From Pseudoflavonifractor sp. AF19-9AC (GTDB taxonomy: Bacteria; Bacillota; Clostridia; Oscillospirales; Oscillospiraceae): a stretch of DNA of 64,000 nucleotides. The notes below the pieces were generated by a model. That model made no database searches. It saw nothing but the letters and a program-made list of their open reading frames with translations, and was not told the DNA's origin. The stretch covers positions 48,720 to 112,719 of the forward strand of contig NZ_QUGI01000001.1 of NCBI RefSeq assembly GCF_003478995.1, written 5' to 3'. Position numbers and translations under genes: made by a program. Shown piece after piece: positions 52,352-63,671 of this stretch (within the stretch, counting starts at the first letter, position 1; each line of letters starts with the position of its first letter).

Positions 52352-52855
52352 TCAGCGGGAAACGGGGCCCAGTCCCGCCAGGGGATTGGGGTCGGTCCGG
52401 TCACGGAGCATGGCCTCCACCTCGTGGCGTGGACAGCGGCAGTCTCCCTCGCCCCGGCGGTAGTAGGTACCGGTAAAGGGGTCCTCCCCCAGGTAGACCG
52501 GCCGGCGTCGGAAGTCCGCCCGGGGCACAAAAATGGCCACAATCGGATTGTGCCCGCTGCTCACAATCTGCACGTCCTCGGGCTGAAGAATGTTGGTGCT
52601 GACCACCTTGGGGTCGTTCACCATGGACCAGAACTCGTCCACCAGCTCCTGAGGGTCGAAGAGGGGAACGGAATAGAGGGATTTGTCGTCCCCTTCCGCC
52701 ACCCCCAGCAGAATGACACCGCCCAGGGTGTTGGCAAAGGCGGAGTAGGTCTCCCACAGGCTGTGGGGCAGGCCGCCCTGGGCCCGTTTGGCCTCAATGC
52801 GGTTGTCCTCCCGGTAATCGGACAGAAAATCCAGTGTATCCAGCGTGTCCCGCAC
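52352..52855 (-). CDS. AlbA_2 (Schlafen-type) domain protein
   Basis: A 167-aa protein with the AlbA_2 fold (residues 10-130): EDNRIEAKRAQGGLPHSLWE, FANTLGGVILLGVAEGDDKS and GHNPIVAIFVPRADF. These are the elements of the divergent nucleic-acid-binding domain found at the N-terminus of putative transcriptional regulators. The helicase or HTH domain that usually follows is missing, so this is a stand-alone version. I place the start at GTG 52855 with AAAAGGGGG upstream; the frame from 52951 overlaps the dipeptidase. No defence partner is nearby. Confidence 0.7.
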   Translation of the reverse strand: MRDTLDTLDFLSDYREDNRIEAKRAQGGLPHSLWETYSAFANTLGGVILLGVAEGDDKSLYSVPLFDPQELVDEFWSMVNDPKVVSTNILQPEDVQIVSSGHNPIVAIFVPRADFRRRPVYLGEDPFTGTYYRRGEGDCRCPRHEVEAMLRDRTDPNPLAGLGPVSR

Positions 52856-52914
52856 AGCAATCGCCCCCTTTTTTCCAGTATAGCCCGGGGTGAAGGGAGC
52901 TGCAAGGGCACGGT

Positions 52915-53850
52915 TCAATTTTTGGCGAAAAAGTCCAGGGCATTGCGCCATAAAATCCGCTCCGCCGCCCCGTAACCCAGCTGATTGGCCAGAACGGCGC
53001 CCAGTTGGGGTACCTTCTCGCAGCCGTCCAGGCAGGGGGGCAAATCGGCCCCGTCAAAGTCGGAGCCCAGTCCCAGGGAGTATTCCCCGCCCAGGTCCAG
53101 AATATGCCGGGCGTGGCGGAGCAGGTCGTCAAAGCTGGCCTCGCCTTCCGAGCGCAGGAAGGGGGAGTAGTAGTTGAGGCCCACGAGGCAGCCACGGGCG
53201 ATGAGCTCCCTCAAATGTTCGTCGGTGAGGTTCCGCGGGTGGGGACATATGGCCCGGGCGTTGGAGTGGGTGGCCAGAAAGGGGCGGCGGGCCACATCCA
53301 GCACATCCCGGAGCCCGCCGTCGTTGAGATGGGACACATCCAGGAAAATGCCGCAGTCCTCCAGGGCCCCTATCGCATCCCGGCCCAGGGGCGAGAGCCC
53401 CTCCTCCGTCTCATGGCCGGAGCCCAGGGCGTTTGGCCCGTTCCAGGTGAGGGAGGCGATGCGCACGCCGTCCCGGCGGAGCTCCTCTGCCCGACTGAGG
53501 CCGCCGCCCAGGAAGGAGGCGTTTTCCACCGTAAGGATGAGGGCGGTTTTCCCCTCTGCCCAGGCCCGCTCCACGTCCTCCGCGGTGCGGCAGGGGAGGG
53601 CGCAGGCGGAAAAAAGCTCCATCTGGCGGAAGAAACGGTCCCGGTGGAAGCGGTAGTACCCCCAGGCCTCCTCCTCCGTTAAACCGTCGGGGATAAACAC
53701 CGCGCAGCACTGACACCAGCGTACCCCACGGGGGATTCGGGACAGGGCGAAAGCGGAGGCCGGGTCGATGAGCGTATCCGGGCAGCGGGTGGGATCCATA
53801 AAGGCGGTTAGGGTGTCGCAGTGGAGATCGAAGACAGTACAGCTGGGCAT
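52915..53850 (-). CDS. Membrane dipeptidase (peptidase M19)
   Basis: A zinc-dependent dipeptidase of family M19, 311 aa, acting on short peptides. Metal ligands are visible in FDLHCDTL (His10, Asp12), ENASFLGGG (Glu), DVSHLND and ATHSNARAI (His), and GLGSDFDGAD completes the site. There is no signal peptide or anchor, so it is cytosolic. It lies 59 bp upstream of the AlbA_2 gene (same strand). Confidence 0.9.
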   Translation of the reverse strand: MPSCTVFDLHCDTLTAFMDPTRCPDTLIDPASAFALSRIPRGVRWCQCCAVFIPDGLTEEEAWGYYRFHRDRFFRQMELFSACALPCRTAEDVERAWAEGKTALILTVENASFLGGGLSRAEELRRDGVRIASLTWNGPNALGSGHETEEGLSPLGRDAIGALEDCGIFLDVSHLNDGGLRDVLDVARRPFLATHSNARAICPHPRNLTDEHLRELIARGCLVGLNYYSPFLRSEGEASFDDLLRHARHILDLGGEYSLGLGSDFDGADLPPCLDGCEKVPQLGAVLANQLGYGAAERILWRNALDFFAKN

Positions 53851-53915
53851 GTGGGGGCCTCCTCCAATTCAACATTACCGTATTGTATGTCCTGCGGAAT
53901 GGAAATGGAACCAGC

Positions 53916-56066
<2,151 letters not shown>

Positions 56067-56149
56067 AGCAGTCTCCTTGGTGAACATGATATCCCTGACA
56101 GTGTAGCGGAAAACGGGAGAAATGTCCAGCGGGGAGGGGGTGCTCCAAA

Positions 56150-56178
56150 TTGCGTCCCGGGAAAAAACGTGCTATAAT
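56150..56178 (+). promoter_or_regulatory. Promoter of the coiled-coil gene
   Basis: TTGCGT (56150-56155), 17 bp, TATAAT (56173-56178), 47 bp before the start. Confidence 0.65.
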
Positions 56179-56224
56179 GGCGGCAAATAGAGGCGGCAGG
56201 TCCGCCGGGAGAGGGGAAGCGGCG

Positions 56225-57169
56225 ATGCGGTCATTGGAGGAACTGGATCGGGAGTTGAAGCAGACCCGGCAGGCCCTGGCGCGGATCCGGAAGCTGGAGG
56301 CAGAACTTCCGGAGCTGGAGGCACAGTTGGCCCAGTGCGGCCAGGCGGAGGACGAGACGCGGGTTGTGCTGGCCCGGGAGCAGGCGAATGTGGAGGAGCT
56401 GGAGGGCGTGTCCCTGGCCTCCTTCTGGGCCCGCCTGAAGGGAGACCGGGAGGAGCGGCTGGACCAGGAGCGCCGGGAGGCACTGGCGGCCAAGGCTCGC
56501 TACGACGCGGCCCGGCGGGACCGGGAGGATTTGGAGCGCCGCCTGACTTCGGCCCGGCAGGAGCGGGACAGCTTGCTGCTCCAAGAGGACCATTACCGGG
56601 ACCTGCTGCAGGAGAAGGAGGATCTGCTGCGCCGGACCGGAGGGGAAAAGGCCCGGGCGCTGATTCAGCTGGAGGAGAGCGCCGGAGAGGTCCGGCGGCA
56701 GATGCGGGAGGTCCAGGAGGCGGTCTCGGCGGGCACCAACGCCCGGTGGGCGCTGGAGGAGATGGCCTCCGCCCTGGACAGTGCCTCCGGGTGGGGCACC
56801 TGGGATATTCTGGGGGGCGGCATGCTGGCTACCATGGCCAAGCACAGTGCGCTGGATGACGCTCAGCGGCTTGGAGACCAGGCCCGGCAGGCACTGAGCC
56901 GGTTCCGCACGGAGCTGGCCGACGTGTCGGCAGTGGAAGTGCCCGATGTGGAACTGGGAGGCTTTGCCGCCATGGCGGATTATTTGCTTGACGGACTGTT
57001 TGCCGATCTCTACATCCAGGGGCAGATTTCCGATGCCCAGGCCGGAGTGAACCACAGCCTGGAGCAGGTGAATTGGCTCCTCAGTAGCCTGGACCTGGAG
57101 GGAAAACGGCTGGAGGAGGAGAGCAAGCGGCTGGAGGGGCAGCGGGAGGAGCTGCTGGCTGCCTGGTGA
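56225..57169 (+). CDS. Cytosolic coiled-coil protein
   Basis: About 315 aa. Residues 1-170 and 270-315 are continuous charged coiled coil (RKLEAELPELEAQLAQCGQA onward). A central, less helical segment holds GWGTWDILGGGMLATMAKHS. This GWGxWDxxGGGMxxxMxKH pattern occurs in uncharacterised bacterial coiled-coil proteins. No transmembrane helix or signal is present. The start ATG 56225 is chosen within a longer frame because AGAGGGGAAG precedes it. It is 26 bp from the Sir2 gene. Confidence 0.78.
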   Translation: MRSLEELDRELKQTRQALARIRKLEAELPELEAQLAQCGQAEDETRVVLAREQANVEELEGVSLASFWARLKGDREERLDQERREALAAKARYDAARRDREDLERRLTSARQERDSLLLQEDHYRDLLQEKEDLLRRTGGEKARALIQLEESAGEVRRQMREVQEAVSAGTNARWALEEMASALDSASGWGTWDILGGGMLATMAKHSALDDAQRLGDQARQALSRFRTELADVSAVEVPDVELGGFAAMADYLLDGLFADLYIQGQISDAQAGVNHSLEQVNWLLSSLDLEGKRLEEESKRLEGQREELLAAW

Positions 57170-57195
57170 GACCTGTTGAAAGGAGTGGGAAGGAA

Positions 57196-57921
57196 ATGGA
57201 AGGGGAACAAAAAATTTTACAGCAGTGGATTGACGACAGCCGGGCCATTGTCTTTTTCGGCGGGGCAGGCGTGTCCACAGAGAGCGGGATTCCGGACTTC
57301 CGCAGCGTGGATGGGCTGTATCACCAGAAGTACGACTACCCGCCTGAGGAGATTTTGAGCCGCAGCTTCTTTGACGCCCGTCCGGGAGAGTTTTACCGCT
57401 TTTACCGGGACAAGATGCTCTGCCTGGACGCCCAGCCCAACCCCGCCCACCGGAAGCTGGCGGAGCTGGAGGCGGCGGGCAAGCTGCGCTCGGTGGTCAC
57501 CCAGAACATCGACGGTCTGCACCAGAAGGCGGGCTCCAAGCGGGTGTGGGAGCTCCACGGCAGCGTCCACCGCAACCGCTGCATGCGCTGCGGCAAGCCC
57601 TACCCGGTGGAGTTTATCCAAAACAGCCAGGGTGTGCCCACCTGCTCCTGCGGCGGCACCGTGAAGCCGGATGTGGTGCTCTATGAGGAGTCCCTGGACG
57701 GCCGGGTGCTGGAGGGGGCGGTGAGCGATATCGCAAATGCGGATATGCTCATCATCGGCGGAACCTCCCTGGCGGTGTACCCCGCCGCCAGTCTGGTACA
57801 CTACTACCGGGGCCACCGGCTGGTGCTCATCAATAAGAGCCCCACGCCCTACGACACCCACGCTGACCTGCTCATCTCCGCCCCCATCGGACAGGTGCTG
57901 GGAAGCATCAAAGTCCGCTGA
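57196..57921 (+). CDS. Sir2-family NAD-dependent protein deacylase
   Basis: A 241-aa sirtuin of the bacterial CobB type that removes acyl groups from lysines using NAD+. VFFGGAGVSTESGIPDFRS is the NAD-binding motif, TQNIDGLHQKAG has the catalytic region, with ELHGS (His), and CMRCGKPY with CSCGG is the zinc site (CxxC, CxC). ATG 57196 follows GGAAGGAA, with AGGAG 11 bp upstream. No defence-type partner is present; it looks like a housekeeping enzyme. Confidence 0.95.
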   Translation: MEGEQKILQQWIDDSRAIVFFGGAGVSTESGIPDFRSVDGLYHQKYDYPPEEILSRSFFDARPGEFYRFYRDKMLCLDAQPNPAHRKLAELEAAGKLRSVVTQNIDGLHQKAGSKRVWELHGSVHRNRCMRCGKPYPVEFIQNSQGVPTCSCGGTVKPDVVLYEESLDGRVLEGAVSDIANADMLIIGGTSLAVYPAASLVHYYRGHRLVLINKSPTPYDTHADLLISAPIGQVLGSIKVR

Positions 57922-57933
57922 ATCCGATCCCTG

Positions 57934-57963
57934 AGGCCGTCCCCTGGTGGGGCGGCCTTTTCC
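57934..57963 (+). terminator. Terminator after the sirtuin gene
   Basis: GGCCGTCCCC / GGGGCGGCC with a TGGT loop and four T. Confidence 0.8.
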
Positions 57964-57978
57964 GTGGCAGAATGCAGA

Positions 57979-58007
57979 TTGTGGGGCGGGGGAGGTTATG
58001 CTATAAT
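57979..58007 (+). promoter_or_regulatory. Promoter of the amidohydrolase operon
   Basis: TTGTGG (57979-57984), 17 bp, TATAAT (58002-58007). The leader to the start is about 90 nt. Confidence 0.5.
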
Positions 58008-58104
58008 GGTAAAAACCGTGTGCAGAGGATAGGATAGCAAGAGACGGGGTAATCTGGTACCAGTATTTGAGGGGCCCAAAATGGACCCGGACAGGAGAAA
58101 CATT

Positions 58105-59709
58105 ATGACACGGACACTTTATTACGGTGGACCCATTCTCACCATGGAAGAGCCTCTGTATGCCCAGGCCCTGGTGACCGAGGGGGAGAACATCCTCTAT
58201 GTGGGAGAGCTGGAGGAGGCCAAGACCCTGGCGGGCCCTGACGCCCGGCAGATGAATCTGGAGGGGCGGTGCCTCATGCCCGCCTTTGTGGACCCCCACA
58301 GCCACCTGGCCGCCTGTGCCAACGCCCTGCTTCAGGCCCCTCTGGGGGAGTGCGTCACCCAGGAGGAGATCTGCAAGCGCATGTCGGACTTTGTCCGGGA
58401 CAGCGGAGCCAAGCCCGGAACGTGGGTCATGGGGGCGGGCTATGACCAGAACAACCTGGTGGAAGGCGCGCCGCCCGACCGCTGGGCCCTGGACCGGGCC
58501 TGCCCGGAGAATCCCGCGGTCATCCAGCATGCCTCCGGCCACGTGGGGGTCTTTAACTCCCTGGCCCTGGAGCAGCTGGGCGTGGGGGAGGACACCCCCT
58601 GCCCGGAGGGCGGCGTCATGGAGCGGGACGGGGAGGGGCGGCTCACCGGCTATATGGAGGAGAACGCCTTTCTTACCCTGCTGGGCCGGGCGCCCATGAG
58701 CGACGCATCCAAATTCCTGGAGGCCTTCTCCACCGCCCAGAAGCAGTACGCCGCCCGGGGTATTACCACCGTTCAGGAGGGCATGTTCCCCCGGCAGCTG
58801 GCGCCCCTTTACCACCAGCTGCTGGAGCATCAGCTGCTGAAGCTGGATGTGGTGGCCTATGCCGACGGGGCGGACCCGGCTCTGACGGAGGAGTTTGCCG
58901 ACTATGTGGGAGGCTACCGACGCAATTTCAAGCTGGGCGGCTTTAAAATCTTCCTGGACGGCTCTCCCCAGGGGCGTACCGCCTGGATGCGGGAACCCTA
59001 CGCCGGGGAGGTAGACTACCGGGGATATCCCACCCTCACTGACGAGCAGGTCTATGAGCGGGTGCGTATGGCGGGAGAGCGGCACATGCAGCTGCTGGCC
59101 CACTGCAACGGGGACCGGGCGGCCCAGCAGTATCTGGACGCCCTGGAGCGGGCGGCAGAGGAGGGCAAGTGCCCGCCACGCCCGGTGATGATCCACGCCC
59201 AGCTGCTGGGCAGGGACCAGCTGGAGCGGGTCAAAAAGCTGGGAGTCATCCCCTCCTTTTTCGTGGCCCATGTCTACCACTGGGGCGACATCCATGTGAA
59301 AAACTTCGGCCTGGAGCGGGCGGAGCACATCAGCCCTGCCGGCAGCGCCCTGGCTCAGAATATCCCCTTCACCTTCCACCAGGATGCCCCCGTCATCAAG
59401 CCCGATATGCTGGAGACGGTGTGGTGCGCCGCCAACCGGCTGACCCGCAGCGGGCGCCTGCTGGGCGAGGACGAGCGGATTCCCGTCCTGGAGGCCCTGC
59501 GGGCGGTGACAGTCAACGCCGCCTGGCAGTACTTTGAGGAGGAACGCAAGGGCTCCCTGCGCCCGGGCAAGCGGGCGGATCTGGTGCTGTTGTCTGCCGA
59601 TCCCCTGGCCGTCCCGGCGGAAGAAATCCGGGAAATCCAGGTGCTGGAGACCATAAAGGCTGGGGAAACCATTTATCAGTCCGAGAACGAAGGAGGACCG
59701 AGCGCATGA
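58105..59709 (+). CDS. YtcJ-like amidohydrolase
   Basis: A 534-aa metal-dependent hydrolase of the amidohydrolase superfamily. VDPHSHLAACANALLQAPLG has the first metal motif (HxH), RPVMIHAQLLGRDQL and FFVAHVYHWGD carry later His residues, and the C-terminal GKRADLVLLSADPL closes the composite domain. No signal peptide. ATG 58105 has AGGAG eight bases upstream. Natural substrates of this group are mostly unknown. Overlaps the start of the DUF308 gene (ATGA). Confidence 0.88.
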   Translation: MTRTLYYGGPILTMEEPLYAQALVTEGENILYVGELEEAKTLAGPDARQMNLEGRCLMPAFVDPHSHLAACANALLQAPLGECVTQEEICKRMSDFVRDSGAKPGTWVMGAGYDQNNLVEGAPPDRWALDRACPENPAVIQHASGHVGVFNSLALEQLGVGEDTPCPEGGVMERDGEGRLTGYMEENAFLTLLGRAPMSDASKFLEAFSTAQKQYAARGITTVQEGMFPRQLAPLYHQLLEHQLLKLDVVAYADGADPALTEEFADYVGGYRRNFKLGGFKIFLDGSPQGRTAWMREPYAGEVDYRGYPTLTDEQVYERVRMAGERHMQLLAHCNGDRAAQQYLDALERAAEEGKCPPRPVMIHAQLLGRDQLERVKKLGVIPSFFVAHVYHWGDIHVKNFGLERAEHISPAGSALAQNIPFTFHQDAPVIKPDMLETVWCAANRLTRSGRLLGEDERIPVLEALRAVTVNAAWQYFEEERKGSLRPGKRADLVLLSADPLAVPAEEIREIQVLETIKAGETIYQSENEGGPSA

Positions 59710-60281
59710 AAAGCATACTGAATGAACAGCGCCGCAGCAGTATTGCTGCCGCGGCGGTGACCATCCTGCTGGGGCTGGTTCTGGTGTGGTGGCCCGGCAA
59801 ATCGGTGCGCCTTTTGTGTATGCTGCTGGGCTTTGCGGTGTTTGTCACCGGAGTCATATATCTGCTGGGCTGGGTCGCCCGGCGGCGGGAAGGCTACCCT
59901 GTTGTGTTCCTGCTGCCCGGGGTGGTGCTGTGCGCCATCGGCGTGTGGCTGATGACCAGCCCGGAGTCGGTGGTGGTCCTGATCCAGTATATCTTCGGCG
60001 CCATTCTGATCTTCCACGGTGTGGTGGACCTTCAGGGGGCGGCGGCCCTGATGAAGCAGGGGTGGTCCCGGTGGTGGCTGGACCTGGCCCTGGGCGCGGT
60101 GACGGTAGCCCTGGGTGCTCTCGTTTTAATCAACCCCTTTGGGACCTTCGCCACCCTGATTATGCTCATTGGTCTGGCCCTCATTTTTGACGGGGTCAGC
60201 GATCTCTATATCATCTGGCGGCTGAGCCGGGCTTTCCGCCAGGCGGAGCGGGGGCTGGACGATGACGGGGCGGACTGGTGA
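59706..60281 (+). CDS. DUF308/HdeD-family membrane protein
   Basis: A 191-aa protein with six transmembrane helices in three pairs (VTILLGLVLVWWPGKSVRLL, YPVVFLLPGVVLCAIGVWLM, WLDLALGAVTVALGALVLIN). Its role is unknown; HdeD-type proteins have been linked to stress. Its start overlaps the amidohydrolase stop, so it shares that operon. Confidence 0.85.
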   Translation: MKSILNEQRRSSIAAAAVTILLGLVLVWWPGKSVRLLCMLLGFAVFVTGVIYLLGWVARRREGYPVVFLLPGVVLCAIGVWLMTSPESVVVLIQYIFGAILIFHGVVDLQGAAALMKQGWSRWWLDLALGAVTVALGALVLINPFGTFATLIMLIGLALIFDGVSDLYIIWRLSRAFRQAERGLDDDGADW

Positions 60282-60618
60282 GCTGAGGGAGGTCAATTTG
60301 GAGCATGGCCTGCCCACCGTGGACCAGGCCATCCGCCAGCTGACCTTTGAGATCCACCACAGCCGCAGCCTGGGCTTCCGGGCGCTGAAAATCATCCACG
60401 GCTATGGCTCCTCGGGGACGGGAGGCCGCATCCGGGTGGAGAGCCGGAAGTACCTGGGGCGGCTGAAGACCCGGGGGGAGATTGCGGACTTTATTCCCGG
60501 AGAGGAGTTTTCCATCTTTTATGCCGGTACTCTGGCTGCCTTCCGGCGCTGCGGCGCCCTGCGGCGGGACCCGGACCTGGAGCGGCACAACAACGGTGTG
60601 ACCTTTATTTTGCTATAA
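60262..60618 (+). CDS. Small MutS-related (Smr) domain protein
   Basis: A 118-aa single-domain protein. VNLEHGLPTVDQAIRQLTFE is the N-terminal Smr strand-helix and FRALKIIHGYGSSGTGGRIR has the HGxG nicking-endonuclease loop. The remainder (about 65-118) is an extension without MutS parts. Two starts are possible: ATG 60262, overlapping the DUF308 gene by 20 bp, or TTG 60298 with GAGGGAGG five bases ahead. I give the longer one. It probably belongs to the operon. Confidence 0.85.
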   Translation: MTGRTGELREVNLEHGLPTVDQAIRQLTFEIHHSRSLGFRALKIIHGYGSSGTGGRIRVESRKYLGRLKTRGEIADFIPGEEFSIFYAGTLAAFRRCGALRRDPDLERHNNGVTFILL

Positions 60619-60694
60619 AGCAATAAAAAACTATTGCAGTAAAGTGGAAAAGTTGTGCAAACAGACGGAAAAATGAAGGACAAAGACCGAAAAC

Positions 60695-60724
60695 TTGCAT
60701 TTTGTGCATGCGATCAGGTATAAT
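60695..60724 (+). promoter_or_regulatory. Promoter of the alanine symporter gene
   Basis: TTGCAT (60695-60700), 18 bp, TATAAT (60719-60724), 84 bp before the start. Confidence 0.65.
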
Positions 60725-60808
60725 TGTCTCTAATCAGCGGACTGCGGGCAGGAATCTGCAGTGTGACGCAGGAAGCGGGAGAAATGAGTAGGGAGAGGAA
60801 GCGAGGAT

Positions 60809-62197
60809 ATGTTAGAGACGATTACTGCCATTAACAAAGCGGTCAACGGCTTTGTGTGGGGCCCCATTATGCTGGCACTGCTGGTAGGGACCGGCATTTT
60901 CCTCACCTTCCGCACCGGATGGGTACAGGTGCGGCGGTTTGGCTACATTATGAAAAATACGGTGGGTTCGCTGTTCCGCAAGTCGGACGCGGACCACGGC
61001 AGCAACCTGTCCCCCTTCCAGGCGGTGACCACCGCCCTGGCGGGCACGGTAGGTACGGGCAACATTGCCGGCGTCACCGGAGCCATCTTTGTGGGCGGCC
61101 CGGGCGCGGTGTTCTGGATGTGGGTGTCCGCCTTTTTCGGCATGTGCACCAAGTATTCTGAGATTGCCCTGGCGCTGAAATTCCGCGTCACCGATGAGAA
61201 GGGCGTGCACAAGGGCGGCCCCATGTACTACATCGAGAAGGGCATGGGAAAAAACTGGAAGTGGCTGGCGGTCATCTTCGCCCTGTTGGGCGGCCTGGCC
61301 TCCTTCGGCATCGGCAACATCGCTCAGTGCAGTGAGATTGCCGGGGCTATGAATGGCCTGTTCGGCCTGGATCCCCTGGTCACCGGCATCGGGCTTGCGG
61401 TGGTGGCAGGAATCGTCATTCTGGGCGGCGTGCAGCGCATCGGCCAGGTGACCTCCTACATGGTGCCCTTTATGGCCATCTTCTATATTGCCGCCGGCGT
61501 GGTGGTCATTGCCCTGCGCATCACGGAGGTGCCTGCCGCGCTGGCCCTCATCGTGAAGAGTGCCTTCAGCTTTGAGGCTGTGGGCGGCGGCGTGTTCGGC
61601 TACGCCATTGTGGTGGCCATGCGCCAGGGCTTTGCCCGGGGCGTGTTCTCCAACGAAGCGGGCCTGGGTTCTGCCCCCATTGCCCACGCCGCCTCCTCCA
61701 ACAAGGACCCCGGCGACCAGGCCATCTGGGGCGTGTTTGAGGTGTTTATCGACACTATCGTCATCTGCACCATTACCTCCCTCACCGTGGTTCTCTCCGG
61801 CCTGGAGCTGGGGGAAGAGGCTCTGGCGACTTACAGCTCCAACGGCGCGGCAGCGGTGGCTGCCTTCAATACCATCCTCCCCGGCACCTTGGGCGGCACC
61901 ATCATCCAGGTGAGCCTTCTCTTCTTTGCTCTGTCCACCGTGCTGAGCTGGAGCTATTACGGCGAACGGTGCTGGGGCTACCTGACCCACGACAGCAAGG
62001 CGGTCAATTTGATTTACAAGGTTGTCTTTGTGCTGGTGTGCATTGTGGGCGCCACCGGGTCCGGCAAGCTGATGTGGGACATCTCCGATACCCTCAACGG
62101 CATGATGGCCATTCCTAACCTCGTCGCTCTGCTAGCCCTGTCCGGCGTGGTGGCCAGGGAGACCAAGCGGTATTTCAGCGGAAACCGCCTGTCCTGA
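60809..62197 (+). CDS. AGCS-family sodium:alanine/glycine symporter
   Basis: A Na+-coupled amino acid carrier, 462 aa, about eleven helices. The AGCS blocks are FQAVTTALAGTVGTGNIAGV, the KGGPMYYIEKGMGKNWKW loop, and RGVFSNEAGLGSAPIAHAAS. The start ATG has GCGAGGA ahead. Alanine or glycine is the likely substrate by family; the exact preference is unresolved. Confidence 0.94.
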   Translation: MLETITAINKAVNGFVWGPIMLALLVGTGIFLTFRTGWVQVRRFGYIMKNTVGSLFRKSDADHGSNLSPFQAVTTALAGTVGTGNIAGVTGAIFVGGPGAVFWMWVSAFFGMCTKYSEIALALKFRVTDEKGVHKGGPMYYIEKGMGKNWKWLAVIFALLGGLASFGIGNIAQCSEIAGAMNGLFGLDPLVTGIGLAVVAGIVILGGVQRIGQVTSYMVPFMAIFYIAAGVVVIALRITEVPAALALIVKSAFSFEAVGGGVFGYAIVVAMRQGFARGVFSNEAGLGSAPIAHAASSNKDPGDQAIWGVFEVFIDTIVICTITSLTVVLSGLELGEEALATYSSNGAAAVAAFNTILPGTLGGTIIQVSLLFFALSTVLSWSYYGERCWGYLTHDSKAVNLIYKVVFVLVCIVGATGSGKLMWDISDTLNGMMAIPNLVALLALSGVVARETKRYFSGNRLS

Positions 62198-62214
62198 ACC
62201 CTTTATCCGCACAG

Positions 62215-62249
62215 AAAAATCCCTCCGGATGCTCCGGAGGGATTTTTTT
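62215..62249. terminator. Bidirectional terminator
   Basis: AAATCCCTCCGGA / TCCGGAGGGATTT with a TGC loop and T7, between convergent genes. It reaches the CCA gene stop. Confidence 0.93.
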
Positions 62250-63582
62250 AATCTTTTTTCGCCTTGGCCAGCTGTTCCAGCCGCTGGAGGAGAACACTCC
62301 GCTCGTTGGGCAGCGTGCCCTCCGCCACCTGCTCCAGCAGGGCGCGCAAAACTTGGCCGATGTCCGGACCCTTCAGTCCGGCGGCCATGGCGTCCCGGCC
62401 GTTTATCACCAGCTCCTTCAGGGTGAGGCAAGGGCGCTCTCCCAGCACCTGCCGGGCCAGTGCCTCCGCCTCCTTCCCAGCCTGTTCACGTCCGTCAGCG
62501 GGAGTGCCGCAGGCCAGACCGTCCGCCGCCTTCAACTCCATAAGCTGGAAGAAGGCCTCCTCCCCCAGCCGGGACAGCCACCGGCCCACCCACTGCCGGG
62601 TAGGTTCCACTGGCAGGTCGTGGCGGGCGACGAGGAGCAAAACCCGCTCCCGGGTGTGGTTGTCCAACCGCAAGCGGAGGAGGGCGTCCTCCGCCAGCCG
62701 GGCGCTCACCTTGGGGTGGCCGTAGAAGTGGCCCACGCCCTGTCCGTCCAGAGAGAAGGAGGGGGGCTTGCCCACGTCGTGGAGGAGGGCGGCCAGCCGC
62801 AGAGCGGGAATGGGGGAGACCGCCTCCAGCGCCCTGACGCTGTGGGTGTAGACGTCGTAGCGGTGATGGGGATTGCGCTGGTCGAAGCCCACACAGGGCC
62901 CCAACTCGGGAATGACCTGGACGGTGGCCTCCGGGAAATCCAGCAGAATCCGACCCGCTGCGGGGGAGCAGATGAGACGGACAAATTCGGCGGAGATGCG
63001 CTCCCAGGCCACATGGGAGAGCTGGGGCGGGTTTCGGCGGATGGCGTCGGCGGTGTCCGGATGGAGGGAAAAGTCCAGCTGGGCGGCCAGCCGCAGTCCC
63101 CGCAGCAGGCGCAGGGCGTCCTCCTGGAAGCGGAGGTCTGGACAGCCCACGCAGCGCACCTGACGCGTTCTCAGGTCCTCCTGCCCGCCGAAGAGGTCGG
63201 TCAGCCCCTCCGGCCCCCAGGCCATGGCGTTGATGGTGAAATCCCGCCGTTTCAGGTCCTCCTCCAGGCTGGTGGTGAAGGCCACCTGGTCAGGGTGGCG
63301 GTGGTCGGAGTAGGTCCCCTCACGGCGGAAGGTGGTCACCTCCACGGGGAGCCCCTCACACAGAACGGTGACGGTGCCGTGGGCAATTCCCGTCTCCACG
63401 CACCGAAACTCCCGGCAGGCGGAGAGAATTTCCCGGGGCAGGGCGGAGGTGGCGGCGTCATAGTCGTGAGGGGCAAGGCCCAGCAGCCCGTCCCGTACGC
63501 AGCCGCCCACCAGCACCGCCTGGTGCCCGGCTGCCTTGAGCCGCTCCAGCACCCGCAGCGCCCTTGGGTCAAATTGGGTCAT
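62248..63582 (-). CDS. cca: CCA tRNA nucleotidyltransferase with HD domain
   Basis: Adds or repairs the 3' CCA end of tRNAs, 444 aa. VLVGGCVRDGLLGLAPHDYD is the nucleotidyltransferase motif (GG, RD, DxD). Class II-type neck and body domains follow, then an HD domain (LAALLHDVGKPPSFSLDGQG). The HD extension and length match the clostridial type. The start is ATG 63582 with GGAGGTGGAGGT ahead; the frame from 63648 is rejected. The only tRNA here encodes its CCA, so this enzyme may mainly repair. Confidence 0.93.
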   Translation of the reverse strand: MTQFDPRALRVLERLKAAGHQAVLVGGCVRDGLLGLAPHDYDAATSALPREILSACREFRCVETGIAHGTVTVLCEGLPVEVTTFRREGTYSDHRHPDQVAFTTSLEEDLKRRDFTINAMAWGPEGLTDLFGGQEDLRTRQVRCVGCPDLRFQEDALRLLRGLRLAAQLDFSLHPDTADAIRRNPPQLSHVAWERISAEFVRLICSPAAGRILLDFPEATVQVIPELGPCVGFDQRNPHHRYDVYTHSVRALEAVSPIPALRLAALLHDVGKPPSFSLDGQGVGHFYGHPKVSARLAEDALLRLRLDNHTRERVLLLVARHDLPVEPTRQWVGRWLSRLGEEAFFQLMELKAADGLACGTPADGREQAGKEAEALARQVLGERPCLTLKELVINGRDAMAAGLKGPDIGQVLRALLEQVAEGTLPNERSVLLQRLEQLAKAKKD

Positions 63583-63625
63583 ACCTCCACCTCCTTGTTC
63601 TCTGCCATAGTACCAGAGCTTTGGG

Positions 63626-63664
63626 AAAAAAACAAGGCAGAGGCGCACGAGCGCCTCCGCCTTG
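63626..63664 (-). terminator. Terminator of the DHHW-like gene
   Basis: Minus strand: AAGGCGGAGGCGC / GCGCCTCTGCCTT with a TCGT loop and seven T. It lies upstream of cca. Confidence 0.9.
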
Positions 63665-63671
63665 AACTTAT

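Noticed and set aside
52352..52855. AlbA_2/Schlafen-like protein as a defence or toxin gene
   Set aside because: No partner gene or mobile context; neighbours are housekeeping.
57196..57921. Sir2 as a defence component
   Set aside because: No SLOG, TIR, pAgo or other defence partner nearby, and the protein has the compact CobB-type zinc-finger form.
58053..58062. CTGGTACCAG palindrome in the amidohydrolase leader considered as T-box or operator
   Set aside because: Only 10 bp, and the T-box sequence and specifier hairpins are absent.
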